DNA of 64,000 nucleotides from NCBI GenBank assembly GCA_027603065.1, contig JADGJP010000029.1:280375-344374 (forward strand). The letters are read 5' to 3'. Position numbers and translations under genes: made by a program. The notes under the pieces are model-generated. The model searched no databases. It saw nothing but the letters and a program-made list of their open reading frames with translations, and had not been told where the DNA came from. Positions 10,786-21,391 of this stretch are shown here, in pieces (position 1 is the first letter of the stretch; the number at the start of each line of letters is the position of its first letter). This DNA comes from Geranomyces variabilis. Its lineage: Eukaryota > Chytridiomycota > Chytridiomycetes > Spizellomycetales > Powellomycetaceae.

Positions 10786-13036
10786 CTATCCGCCGGCGGC
10801 TGGCGGCGCGGGCAGAAACTCCTCGTCAAACAGCCGTTCGACAAACTCATCGGCCAAAGCGTTTATCTCGGCGCCGACGGTATCGGTCGCTTCGTCGAGC
10901 AGGGCCTGCGTGATCCTAGACGTAACAAAAATTAGACAAAAAAAAACGCGTCAGCTGTCAGATTTTGCGAATGTTGCGTCAGCCCATTCCCGTCCGTCAC
11001 TCAACTCGTCAAGCGCGACCCACGGGTCCGGCCCGGCATAAGTCCTTACGCCCGTTATCGAATCGCCATGGTAATCGTCCGCTTCCGTTTCAACCGGCGA
11101 GTCAGACCATCCGCCCAACGCCTTGCTCTGCGCAGCGCGAAGCGCTCTACGTTCTGCGCGTAGTCGAGTGGCAAGGCCAGGTGCGAGTTGTAGCAGCGGA
11201 CCACGCAGGACGGGCGGTACAGGCGGTGGGCGCGGTGGCGGCGATGGTGATGGCGGCGGCGCGAGCGGTGCGGTGTGCGGTTGGGACGGAAGGGGTTGCG
11301 GAGTAGAAGGATTGGTTTGTTCAAGAATCTCGACTATGCGAAGAAGATTCTGCAGAGCGGCTTCAGAGCGTTGGAGGTCTGGAGTAGGGACTGGAATGGC
11401 TTTCTTTGTGACGGTACCGGCTGATTCGCCGGCTTTTGAATGCGGCGGGCTTGTTAGTCCCGGTTTCGGAGACGCAGTGCGGGAAGGTTTCGGCTCAAGA
11501 GCGGGGTTCTGTTGAAACGGCTGCTGCCGAGCTCGGGCCGCGAGAAGTTCGGCGAGGACCGCAGACGGCGGGCGGGGTGGATTTCGTCGCATGAAGTTCT
11601 CCCACTCGTCTTGAATGAATTGACGCTTACGCGCATGCTTGAGAGGTGGTGCGACCTACAAGCCGGAAATTAGCATCCATGCGCTCGCTAAATTTGGAAG
11701 TATGCTTTTGCTCACCTGCTTCTTCGGCGGCGGCCTCGCCCGCGGACGCGGGATTGCAGCGGCCATTTGCTCATCGACCATCCGCGCGTGGAGTCGCGCC
11801 AATCGGGCATCGCTATCAGCAAGCGCGCGCCAATGGTCCGCGTCAATCGCTCCACGGTCATTCATACGAAGGCCAGTCCGAGACGCCAAAGTAGGCCGAG
11901 ATTCCGCAGGTGGCGGGCTGACAGAGAACGGCGCTCGCTTGTTGTGAGGTCGCAGTGGCGGCGCCGTATACGCGTCGGATCTTAAAGGGGGGTAGGCCAC
12001 GCGTGATGCAAGGCGTCGTTCTTTGGATATCTGCTGTTCAGTTTGTGCTGTTGCTTCACGCAAATGGTGCCATGATTCTTTGGACGGGCGAGATTCGGCA
12101 GGGTTTTCAGCCTCGGTTGCTCGGTTTAACGGGACACTCTGAGGTCGCGGCGAACGGACGCTTTCCACTCGTACGCGTGGAATCACGACTCGAGGAACTG
12201 GCGGTTGGGGCTTGTCAGATGTGGATGACGCGGACCTATCAACCTGATTGCGCAAAAACTGAGCACAATGATAGGCTTGACCGATTGGCATAAAAAAGAA
12301 TGCCTACCTGCAAGCTCTGATCAACCATGATAGCTGACGGCGGAGGCATCCAGAACTCATCCATTTGATGCTCTGGCGATGACCGCGATGAGGGTTCGAT
12401 AAATTCGTCAGCTATTGGGCGATGAGGCGCAACTGGTGTCGGGCCCGTTTCCGGAGGCTCAGGCACCCACGCTGGCAGTGTCGCTGGTGCATCATTCATT
12501 GCCGGCACGGCAACGGGAGGATGGTGCAGCACAAGTGGTGAGGAGGTGCCTTTATCCACCTTCTCGTCCACACTTGGCTGCGGGTTGTCAGTGACTTTGC
12601 TCCCTTCGGCTGCTTCTAGAGATCGCTCGTGGTCATCTCGCGTTGCGATACTCCGCGTCCCATTACGCTCCGCCTCCCGCTGTCCTCGCCCTCCATTCAG
12701 CGAAGCCTGCAACCTTTTGGTCACAGCTCGCACGACGCGGTCTGTAGTTATGCTCGTGGATAAGAGTGGGCTTTGCACCGATGCAAGCAGCTTGAGCTCT
12801 CGTTGAGCCATTGCTTGCGCGCGGGATAGCCGCTTGTGCATGTCTCGTTTTGTGCGATGTGGAGGTTGAGATGGGCTGCCGAGAACGGCGGGCGGTTCTG
12901 CGTGCATGTCGACAAAGGCGATGGACAACGAAGAAACGAGGGACGACGTTCCTTGTCTGGCGCACAGTCTGGCGCACGCTGCAAGTGACGGATACTGAAT
13001 ATAGGATGGACGGAATGCGCAGCTTAATGAGTTCAT
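10786..13036 (-). CDS. Proline-rich protein with conserved-looking helical C-terminus, unknown
   Basis: Exons 13036-12308, 12258-11716, 11655-11006, 10915-10786; introns 49, 60 and 90 nt; about 683 aa. The text is Pro/Ser/Arg-rich and mostly disordered with a polyproline stretch in exon 3. The final exon join gives a dense amphipathic helix (LDEITQALLDEATDTVG and ERLFDEEFL) that is the only domain-like part. The donor of the last intron is weak (gttgag) but is the one that keeps this frame. By feel it resembles the C-terminus of centriolar/ciliary scaffold proteins such as Moonraker (KIAA0753); this is a guess. The start could be 13036, an internal Met near 12907, or an upstream exon. Confidence 0.6.
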
Positions 13037-13732
13037 TCAATTGCGTCCGCCCTGTGTGCATTGAAGTCATCCCCAAAGGTGAGAAACGGCCATCTCGCAT
13101 GGATAGTCCATTTTTTTCATGCAGCCCTGCAACTGCCAGCAGCTGTCACGGCGTTGCGATGACTATTAGCGCGAGGATCAAGCGCATAAAGGCGGATTGC
13201 ACGCGACACAACCGTTAGCTGAAAGCCGCTTTTTCTACTTTATCATGCTGTTCTCGCAGCTCCCGCTCTTGCTTGCTAACCTGCAGCGTTCGTGTATTGA
13301 CATTGGCAACCTTATGTCGGCTCTGCTTGTTTGGCTGGGCGTACTGGCTGCTGACATCAGCTTAGTGCTGGATAAAGAAGAAAGAGATTGCGCAGCTTAG
13401 TTAATTAGTTGGCGATGACAAAAGAACGCGTCGCGTCAAGCCCCGGCCCCTGAAGACACCGCACCCGCTGTGAGTGCTGTTTCCCGCCAGGGCCCGGCAA
13501 CACTGGGCTGCGTGCGGCAAACAGCAGCTGGTTCTGCTTCCGCCAGGGTTTGTTTGCCATCTCCACCGCGGGCGAACGCGAGATAACATCACGCGTGTAG
13601 GCGCTTACGTTGAGCAAGCAAAAGGCGAAAGGATGAGAATGCATAAAGGCAGGCGAGGGCCCCCGCGCCCCCGCTCCCTTTTTTCTTCCTGCATATTTCT
13701 GAAGGAAAATTTCATATTATACTACAAGAACT
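13037..13732. other. Intergenic stretch, no supported gene
   Basis: About 700 bp between two divergent genes. Open frames exist but contain no recognisable domain and no convincing splice pattern. Confidence 0.4.
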
Positions 13733-15127
13733 ATGCACTTTACGATCAACCCTTGCCGGTTTGCTCCAAAACGAACCGTGTCTCCGTTAGCGCCTCCGGG
13801 CTTTGTCCGGTGGAGCGAGCGGGTCCGGCGACCGCATCCCGACAAGAATTGCGTCTTCCGCCGACAGACCAGACGGTGCGAGCCCAAGCTACAGATACTT
13901 CGACTCAAGATTCTCAGGGCTGCTTGGGCCTACCTTGAGATATTCGTGAGGGATTGGCGGCGTCAGCCCTATCTGAAGTGTCACTGGAATCACTTGACCG
14001 ACGCACAAGCGATTGTCCAGGTGAGACCGCCTAAAAGTTACTACGACCCAACCGAACGGTGGGCGGCTTGGTGCAGCCGCGCACAGGAGGTCTTTCCTCA
14101 GTGGATCGAATGGGAGCGCAACGAGCGGGCCTTGGCTCGCGACCGGGCCTTAAAACGTGGTATGCGAGAGAAGGAAAATCTCGCCTCGCTGGAGAAGGCG
14201 TCTCCGGCGTGCCCTGTCCCTGGAAGGGTGGCAATCCCATCGGAAGCGTCCGGATCTACTAAAGAGACTTCTGCACAGGTCGGCACTCTGGTGCGCAGAC
14301 AGCCCGAATCCAAGCTCCAGCCTGTCGGGAGTTCATCGCCCGAAGGTCGCAGCAAGGACGTATCTACTCGTGAAGACATCAGGCCTCAAAACCTGGTGCG
14401 TGGATTGGGTCAGAACGAGGCTCCTTCTCCTGGCTCATCGGGTATACCTGGTGCTGCCGGTCGGCCGAAGTCGCGTCGCTTGTTTTCGACTCCAAGAGCA
14501 ACGGCTTTATCACAGGTTGACACTTCGGTGTGTAGACAGCCCGAATCTGAGCTCGAGCCTGTTGGGATTTCGTCGCCCACAGGTCCCAGCAAGGACGTAC
14601 CTACTCGTGAAGACATCAGGCCTCAAAACCTGGTGCTCGAATCGGGTCAGAACGAGGCTCCATCTCCTGGCACATCGGCTTCGGTTGATGTCGCCAGTCG
14701 ACCAAAGTCGCGGCGATTGTTTTCGACTACGAGACGAACGGCGCCCTCCACGGTAATGCAAGTAAGCGAGACGAGTACTCTGGTCGGCACAGACAAAGAC
14801 GTGCGTGAGAAGCCAACACTGGAAGAGACGACGAGGAAGGCCAACTCGTCGCTCCAAGGTGGCGGTGACTCCCTCGGTTCGGCCGCGCCCACGGGCGACG
14901 TCGAGGCCGAGCGACAGCCAGAAGCTAAGGAGCCAGAACTGGCACCGGAGAAGGCAAATCCGGTGGCTCCTAAGCAGAAGAGGAGAAACACGGCGCGGAA
15001 GAAGGCAAATTCCGCGACCTCTTCGGCAACAGAGACCTCTGAGGGTGGAGAGGCGGCAGCACCGGCAACCCCGGTGCTTCGCAGATCTACCCGCCGCAGG
15101 CGGCCTCCTCAAAGGCTACGCTTCTGA
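13733..15127 (+). CDS. Basic protein with internal ~79-residue duplication, unknown family
   Basis: Single uninterrupted ORF of 464 codons from the ATG at 13733, ending in a very basic tail (LRRSTRRRRPPQRLRF). Residues 40-140 have Trp-rich, helical text (LRAAWAYLEIF; PTERWAAWCSRAQ) and may form a small domain. Residues ~180-340 are two copies of a ~79-residue Ser/Pro/Gln unit sharing REDIRPQNLV, GQNEAPSPG and RPKSRRLFST. The basic tail and RPKSRRLFST suggest a nuclear or nucleic-acid-associated protein, but no family is recognised. It is followed by an AATAAA. Intron-less structure and repeats contrast with its neighbours and suggest a lineage-specific gene. Confidence 0.55.
   Translation: MHFTINPCRFAPKRTVSPLAPPGFVRWSERVRRPHPDKNCVFRRQTRRCEPKLQILRLKILRAAWAYLEIFVRDWRRQPYLKCHWNHLTDAQAIVQVRPPKSYYDPTERWAAWCSRAQEVFPQWIEWERNERALARDRALKRGMREKENLASLEKASPACPVPGRVAIPSEASGSTKETSAQVGTLVRRQPESKLQPVGSSSPEGRSKDVSTREDIRPQNLVRGLGQNEAPSPGSSGIPGAAGRPKSRRLFSTPRATALSQVDTSVCRQPESELEPVGISSPTGPSKDVPTREDIRPQNLVLESGQNEAPSPGTSASVDVASRPKSRRLFSTTRRTAPSTVMQVSETSTLVGTDKDVREKPTLEETTRKANSSLQGGGDSLGSAAPTGDVEAERQPEAKEPELAPEKANPVAPKQKRRNTARKKANSATSSATETSEGGEAAAPATPVLRRSTRRRRPPQRLRF
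14274..14748 (+). repeat. Two tandem ~237-bp coding repeats
   Basis: Nucleotide-level duplication within the preceding gene: agcccgaatc recurs at 14301 and 14538, and the blocks ctcgtgaagacatcagg and cctcaaaacctggtg recur with the same spacing. High nucleotide identity indicates a recent duplication that kept the frame. Confidence 0.85.
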
Positions 15128-15192
15128 CACCGCCTCAGTACGTTGTCAAAGACAACATTCATTGTTGGGATAGTTTTGCCTTCGGAACAACA

Positions 15193-15198
15193 AATAAA
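15193..15198 (+). terminator. Polyadenylation signal (AATAAA)
   Basis: Canonical hexamer about 65 bp after the stop of the 13733 gene and before the exon array. Confidence 0.5.
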
Positions 15199-15286
15199 TG
15201 GGAAGTATTGTTTTGCATTGTTTTCTTCCGCGTTTCCTCGGTGTTCGGCACTGCTCTCACTCTTGTTTACATCTCATCAAAGTCAG

Positions 15287-15804
15287 GACTTGGAACGTGG
15301 GACTGGACTCTAGAACTTGGAAGCAAACCGTATCGCCTGAAGCGACAGGGGTAAGGCTGCTATTCTTTCTTCGTCTACTGTTCCGCTTCACAGGACTCTG
15401 AATTGTGGATGTGGACTCGGGAGTAATCTGATTAGCGACGCGTGGTGCGTCTACTGGTATGTGTCTTTTCCCATCGGCTCCTCTTTCTGTTGCTTCCTCC
15501 TATCGTTTCAATGCGATCCGCGCCACAGAACTGTGGACTCTGGATTGTGGATGTGGACTCTGGAGCAAGCTGTCAGCGACGCATCGGGCGTCTACTGGTA
15601 TGTTATTGTCTTCACCATCGGTGTTCCTGGTTGTACTTTCTCCAATGTAATCCGCCTCACAGGACCGTGGGCTCTGGAGTGTGGACGTGAACTCTGGAGC
15701 AGGCTGTCAGCGGCGCATCAGGCGTTTACTGGTATGTTGTTGTCTTCACCATCAGTGTTCGTTTTGTGCTTCCTCCTAATCTGCCACTGTAATCCGCTTC
15801 ATAG
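15287..15804 (+). repeat. Tandem array of duplicated exon+intron units
   Basis: Four successive units, each an exon-like segment followed by an intron-like segment. Exon-like parts: 15287-15350, 15394-15456, 15529-15597, 15663-15731. Each begins after a cacag/tcag-type acceptor and ends at a donor; three of the four share ctactg|gtatgt or tactg|gtatgt. The exon parts share gtggatgtggactc-like text and the core gcgacgcatcgggcgtctac. The intron parts share ttcaccatcggtgttc and cttcctcctaat. A fifth exon-like piece starts at 15805 and a sixth perhaps at 15938. Units 3 and 4 are exactly 69 nt and open in phase 0; units 1 and 2 are not. Confidence 0.7.
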
Positions 15805-15870
15805 GACATGGAGTTCGGGGAAGGGAAACTGGAGCTACCTATTGAATATTATCCGTCGCGCGGCGATTGA
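15511..15870 (+). CDS. Possible small repeat protein from the exon array
   Basis: Joining 15511-15597, 15663-15731 and 15805-15870 gives a 73-residue open frame starting at an ATG, with the repeated text SGASCQRRIGRLL / SGAGCQRRIRRLL and stop TGA. This model reads through the acceptor at 15528, so it competes with the simple exon-array reading. It may be a non-coding spliced transcript instead. No family known. Confidence 0.25.
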
Positions 15871-16484
15871 TGTGTGGCCGCCTTCTCGTTCCTTCCTCCT
15901 AATTTTCCACTGCATTTAACCAAGGTTCTGCATTAGGACATCGACACTCGGAATGTTGTGCGCTCGTGACTGAACGGGCGCGCACCCATGGGACGACGGG
16001 GTGCGAATGCAGCTGTGCCGGTCCAAAGCCCGGGACGCCCTATGGGCGGACGCAGATGGGCGCCTTCAAGAACACATGATCTCGACATATTCTGGTAAGT
16101 TGGGGCATCGATGGGGGTTCTTTTGAAACGACTGTTTTCTCTGACCTTTCTCTTCCCACGCCTTAGGCGGATGCAGCCAAGTTATGTGGATCTCACCAGC
16201 TTCTGCTAGGTGTAAATGACAGTGTCTCTTACCTCCTTCTCAGTATAATACGCTGGAATTTTGGGATGAGGCTATTATGGCATGTCCCAAATTTATGTCT
16301 TCAATACATCAATAGAAATCATATTTTTTCAAAAATGAAACCGTCCAACAATTCTGTTTTGTACGGTACTTGCACTCCGTTGGTAAGTCTAAAAAAGTCC
16401 AGGTCTCCAACGCGTTCAAGTCTTTAGCCCACCCGCATCTTCCTCATCCCCTCCACCCCGCCGCAAGAGCCAACACCAGCAACC
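15871..16484. other. Non-coding stretch, possible further spliced exons
   Basis: No ORF of note. Splice-like signals continue (cattag|gacatc near 15938, ttctg|gtaagt near 16093, ccttag|gcgg near 16167), so the transcript from the exon array may extend here. The end of the stretch is the UBC13 promoter and leader. Confidence 0.35.
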
Positions 16485-17395
16485 ATGGCACTGCCCAAGC
16501 GCATCATCAAGGTAAGGAAATTTGTGTTATCGGCTCCCCCATATACGAAACGGTCAAGAGTCCTCAGCCGCCGTCTCCGCTTACTTAGGAAACAGAGCGG
16601 CTCATGGCGGAACCGGCGCCCGGCATCCAAGCAACCCCGCACGACGACAACCTGCGCTACTTTGACGTCATCATCTCCGGCCCAGCACAGTCTCCTTTTG
16701 AGGGTACGCAGAGAGTGAAAGGAACAATCTTTAGACTGGGGAGCCACTTTGCGGGCAGTGGGCGGCGAACAACACACTGTGCCACCCCCGTAAGAGGGTC
16801 AAAAAACCAGCGTGGAATAGGCTGTTTAGTACATCAGAGCTGATCAGCTTGTATGGATGCAGGTGGAGATTTCAAGCTTGAGCTCTTTCTCCCTGAAGAG
16901 TACCCCATGGCCCCGCCGAAGGTCCGCTTTTTGACGAAGATATATCACCCCAACATTGATAAGCTCGGACGGATCTGCCTCGATATTCTTAAGGGTAAGA
17001 GATTTACGACTAGAGCCTTGGAGCTCAGGAGAGAGAGACCGAGAGAGAGAGAGAGTTACATAAGAAGGAGAGATCAAGAAAGATACACCGGCAGAGTGTG
17101 TCACGGATACTGACCTGTACCTACTCTATTCAATTTTTACAGACAAGTGGTCCCCAGCCCTCCAGATCCGCACAGTGCTGCTGTCGATACAGGCTTTGCT
17201 GTCGGCGCCAAACCCGGATGACCCGCTGGCCAACGACGTTGCACAACACTGGAAGGAGAATGAACAGGATGCGATCAAAACTGGTGGGTACATTCGTGTT
17301 GCTCCCCAAGCGTTAGTGACCAGACTATATACTTATCGTGCCCCTACTATTCTATGTCAGCCCGCCAATGGACTGCTCAGTACGCTCACGCTTAA
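16485..17395 (+). CDS. UBC13: Ubiquitin-conjugating enzyme E2 N (Ubc13)
   Basis: Exons 16485-16511, 16589-16703, 16863-16994, 17143-17283, 17361-17395; 149 aa, against 152 in human UBE2N. With an MMS2/UEV partner it builds Lys63-linked ubiquitin chains, chiefly on PCNA in DNA-damage tolerance. Sequence is close to the animal protein: [29 protein letters not shown], active-site Cys in GRICLDILK, and [20 protein letters not shown]. The short last exon ([11 protein letters not shown]) matches the UBE2N tail and fixes the final intron. Intron 3 holds a GA microsatellite (about 17028-17055). Confidence 0.98.
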
Positions 17396-17442
17396 TACGC
17401 CTATCTTATGTTGAACCGCATATTTAGAGGGACCGACGCAAT

Positions 17443-17448
17443 AATAAA
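17443..17448 (+). terminator. Polyadenylation signal (AATAAA)
   Basis: Canonical hexamer 48 bp after the UBC13 stop codon. Confidence 0.6.
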
Positions 17449-17681
17449 GTCATGTATTGCATCTTTCCTTGTCCACTATCCGGTGCAAGCCATATTGAAG
17501 AAATCAAGTTGTAATTAAAGTGTCACATTTGCCGAACGCACGCCTATAAGCGCATAAATGGGGACGCTGGCGCGCGTTGCACGGCCGCTGTGCAATGATT
17601 AGAAACTGCTCACTAGCACAGCGTCCTTGTTGTCCTCGCCCCACACCACACACATACCTACCCCTCTTCACTCCATCAAAC

Positions 17682-18485
17682 ATGTCCCAACCACTGCGCT
17701 TGTACGGCCTTCACACCTCCAGGTGCACACAGATCGCCCGATTCGCTCTGAACGAGAAGCAAGTTCCCTTTCAATACGTCCGAGTGAACGTACGGAAAGG
17801 TGAAGGCAAGGTAAAACGTCAAACGCAATACAACACTTTAATTTCCGACTGTTAAATGATCCGGTGGCTACCCACAACCCAGAGTCCCGAACACCTCGCC
17901 CGTCATCCGCTTGGCAAAATTCCGGTGCTGGAGGTTCAAGGAAAATATTACTTTGGTATGTGACAACCGTCCCATGCAGCTAGCGTACGCTGATCTCTCA
18001 GTGCCGTTACATTGTGATTTGACGACTGATGCTTGTTTGCTTTGGTAGAATCAATTGCCATTTCCCGCTACATCGACGCAATCTCTACCCCTTCGCTTGT
18101 TCCCGCCGACCCTGTCGCAGCTCTCGCCGTCAACCAATGGGTGTCCAGCTTTATCTACAACTTTTACCCGTACGCCTACATTATAAAGACGGCGTCGCAG
18201 CGGGGTGCTAATGACACAACAAGTGTCTCCGACAACATTGCCAGCGCCAAAACTCATCTCGCGCCCATCTTGGCTGCATACGAGAAACAGCTTGCAAACG
18301 GCGGGTACCTTGCCGGAAGCGAGTTTTCTCTTGCGGATGTTGTCCACATGCCCTATTTGAATGTTCTCGTCACAGCAGTTCCTGAGCTTATTCAGGGACG
18401 AGTGAGGGAGTGGTTTGACAGGATTGCGGAGCGTCCGGCTTGGAAGGAGGTTCTGGAGTTTGAGGCAAATGAACCGGCTCCCTGA
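17682..18485 (+). CDS. Glutathione S-transferase (phi-like)
   Basis: Exons 17682-17810, 17883-17955, 18049-18485; about 212 aa, the usual cytosolic GST length. N-terminal thioredoxin-like half: LRLYGLHTSRCTQIARFALN with a Ser in the catalytic region, then HPLGKIPVLEVQGKYYF (cis-Pro site IPVLE) and ESIAISRYI (Glu-Ser glutathione contact). C-terminal helical half has FSLADVVHMPYLN and RVREWFDRIAERPAWKEVL. It conjugates glutathione to electrophiles or reduces peroxides; subclass is inferred from the KGEGKSPEHLARHPLGKIP-type block and is less certain than the family. Confidence 0.93.
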
Positions 18486-18957
18486 TGCTAGTAATTTGAT
18501 ACAATCAATACCACTTTGCGTTCGGCCGTTTAACAGCAGAAGTAGGTATTATTCGCGATCCTGCGCGTGACCCACGCACCGCGTGGTTGAGCGCTGTCGG
18601 TGAGGGCTACCGGCTGAGGGACAAAGGTGACTGTCATGCTTTTGACAAGCGGGAGGAAGGAAAAAACAAGGAGAGGGGCCTGGATGCTGGCACGTCACCC
18701 TGACTCATAACAAAACGTATACCCTCCAAAAGGTAGCTGGAAAAACTTCAATTCCAGCTGCTTACAGTCCCTTTTGCCGCATTGGTTATTGCCGTCGCCA
18801 TCGGATTGTCTGTAGTTTTGTTCTACGAGGGAGACAGAAGCTGAACGACGGGCCGGAAGAAGGTGTCGCTTCGAGCGTACAAAGCGGGTGGCGCAGCAAC
18901 TTCAGCAACTTTACATCTCACATTCACCAATTGGCCGAAAATTCGAGTCCCTTGAGC
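18486..18957. other. Intergenic stretch
   Basis: About 470 bp; promoter and leader of the RNA-binding protein gene are expected here. No ORF or RNA gene recognised. Confidence 0.4.
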
Positions 18958-20647
18958 ATGTGGGATCAAGCACAGCTCGGCACAACCGCACCGATGGCGT
19001 ATAACAGCCAGCAGGCTGGACCTGCAGATGGCGTTTCAAACTCAATTCTGTGGATGGGCGATCTCGAACCATGGATGGACGAGAACTACATTCGTCAATT
19101 GTGGTACGAATGGACGACGAGCGCAGCGTTGGAGTGCGGTTAAGGAGAGAGGCATGAAGAATACTGACGAGTACCTTCATTGTTACTTTTGCCTCTAGGA
19201 TGTCGATGGGAGAAGTAGTCAACGTCAAAATGATCCGTGACAAGATATCGAAGTATGAGACATTCTGCGCGGCCGGTATTCTTCATAACCCGATCACTGA
19301 CGCTTCCCCTTGTTCTGATATCGCAGCAGCAACGCGGGCTACTGCTTTGTCGATTTTATGAACCCGGCGGGTGCTGCGAAGCACTTGGCGTCCATTAACG
19401 GAACTACTATCCCGGGCACTACGCGAGTATTTAAGTTGAACTGGGCTTCTGGAGGCGGCGCTGCGGGTATCATGAGGTGGGCGTCGAGGAGCGGGCGTCG
19501 CGCCGAAGTAGCTAATATGCTTTACTTACGTGTGGTTCATTTTCTCAGTGGAGGTCCAGGGATGGAGCGCGGGCCAGAATATTCACTTTTTGTCGGCGAC
19601 CTGGGACCAGACGTTACCGACTACATGCTGCTGCAAGCATTCTTACCGCGCTACCTTACCTGCAAATCTGCAAAAGTCGTCACCGATCCAACAACTTCCA
19701 TGTCGCGCGGGTACGGATTCGTGCGTTTTTCCGATGAAAGCGAGCAGCAGCGGGCCCTGGCAGAGATGCAGGGCCAATTTTGCGGATCGCGGGCCATGCG
19801 ATTATCGCTCGCCACGCCGAAAGCAAATCCCGGGACAGGCATACCGCCAACAAGTCCGAATGGCGGTGCGCCGTTTGCGCCTCCGCCGCAGCCTGCAGCG
19901 GCTCCGGTCCCACCACAAGGTTATTACCCTCCTGCACCCGTCGCACCTCAGATGCCGTCAGCGGGTGGGTATAATCAGTTTAGCGACCCCACAAATACGA
20001 CAATTTTTGTTGGAGGACTCAACACTCAGATCTCGGATGAGGAGCTAAGAAGGTACCTCTCGCACCACGCCAGCAGTTTGGAGGTTTTGCATATGCTTAT
20101 TGGCACCTTCTACTAGCTATTTCCTACCATTCGGCGAAGTTGTGTATACGAAGATACCCCCTGGCAAAGGCTGCGGATTTGTGCAGTTTGTGCACCGCCA
20201 GTCGGCCGAAATGGCTCTCGCGCAGATGAACGGATTCTTGATCGGCAAGTTGGAGAGGACAATGGCATACTACTGTCCTTCTCAATGAATTGACAGCTCA
20301 TCTTCCATTTTTCATTTGCAGGTGGTTCGCGTGTGCGGCTGTCATGGGGTCGGTCACAGGCAATCCCAAAGACCGACTACCGGCCGGTTTCCGCCGGCCC
20401 GTACGGAGCGCCCTCGCCATACAGCGCAGGCGGATACCCACACCCAGCCGGATACGCGCAGGGCTATGCGCCTGCGCCGCACTACCCAATGCATGCGCAG
20501 CAGCCTCCGGTTCAGCCAGCGCCAATGTTGCGCGACCCACGCGACCCGGTTACCGCAGAGCGCGCAAACCGGGAGTTTTTGGAGCGGCGGCAGCGCGTGG
20601 CGATGGAGGGCGGGATTGGAGCTGGATGGAGGGCGTATGGCGTGTAG
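18958..20647 (+). CDS. NAM8: Three-RRM RNA-binding protein, NAM8/CSX1/TIA1 type
   Basis: Exons 18958-19103, 19199-19252, 19327-19476, 19549-20052, 20117-20244, 20322-20647; 435 aa. RRM1: LWMGDLEPWMDE (RNP2) and NAGYCFVDF (RNP1). RRM2: YSLFVGDLGPDVTDYML and SRGYGFVRF. RRM3: TTIFVGGLNTQISDEEL and GCGFVQF. A Pro/Ala/Tyr-rich tail follows. RRM order and the WMSMGEVVNVKMIRDK block are typical of NAM8 (U1 snRNP-associated splicing factor) and CSX1; SECp43 is another relative. The ATG at 18958 is the first in frame. The intron 20245-20321 begins with GC (gcaagt) and is required for RRM3 to remain in frame. Acceptor 2 is a CAGCAG pair, so one extra Ser is optional. Confidence 0.9.
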
Positions 20648-20832
20648 ATTTGAAAACCCTGGCTTTGGACGCAAGGATGCAAAGTGAGAAAGCTCCATTC
20701 TATTGTGCGCGCAGCGTCTTTTGTGATAGGGTGAATGTACAGATGGCGGAGAAGTGGGGGCAAATGTGTAGTTTTGCGGGGTGTTGCAGTGTCAGGGCGG
20801 GGAAACGAGAACAGAGTTGCGTTATTTCTCGT

Positions 20833-21246
20833 TCACGCGGAGGCCTCATAGGTCGGGAAGCAAGCTTTGAAGTCCTTTCCGGCGTGCTTGTTTGTGACGT
20901 GCTCCTTCAGAGCGGCCTCGCGGATCGTCATAAGGAACGTTTGCCGGCACACAGCGCACATTGTGTTTTTCGCCGCCTCGTTCTGTAAAACATATTCGAG
21001 GTCAGGTCAGAACCACTGTCCAAGCATATTGACAGAATCGCTATTTGAGCAGCGGTGAGGCAAACGCACCACTTTGAGCTGGGATTTTGCGGTCTTTCCG
21101 GCCTTCTCCTGGGCCTTCGCCCGGGCCATGGCGCTCTTTTGTGCCTATAGAAAAGCCATTTGAGTGAGCGATTTGAACCACAGCTGGCGCAACGTGAGAG
21201 AAGCGAAAGGGTCGCTGAGTGGAGCACGTACGTTTCCTCCTCCCAT
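20833..21246 (-). CDS. ZNF706/At2g23090-like small zinc protein (4F5/SERF-like N-terminus)
   Basis: Exons 21246-21232, 21144-21073, 20982-20833; 78 aa. The five-codon first exon (MGGGN) joins to AQKSAMARAKAQEKAGKTAK, the Lys/Ala-rich N-terminal motif of this family, then to a C2H2-like zinc site (CAVCRQTFL ... LKEHVTSKH). Animal ZNF706 is a 76-residue nuclear protein of ill-defined function; the same order and length here support orthology. Convergent with the NAM8-type gene (185 bp between stops) and followed upstream by the YAR1-like gene on the same strand. Confidence 0.92.
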
Positions 21247-21391
21247 TGTAATTATGTGGTATTGTGCGTTTTGACGGTCAGATGGAGATGCGAAAAAAAA
21301 GAAAAGGCACCGGGGAAGAAACCTGGACAGTTTGTCCCGAAAAAATTAAATTCTCCTCGACTATTGTAAGCGTTTTCCTCGTGGATTGTAT

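Noticed and set aside
20249-20321. GT donor four bases into the NAM8-type intron
   Set aside because: It puts the RRM3 C-terminus out of frame; the GC donor at 20245 restores it.
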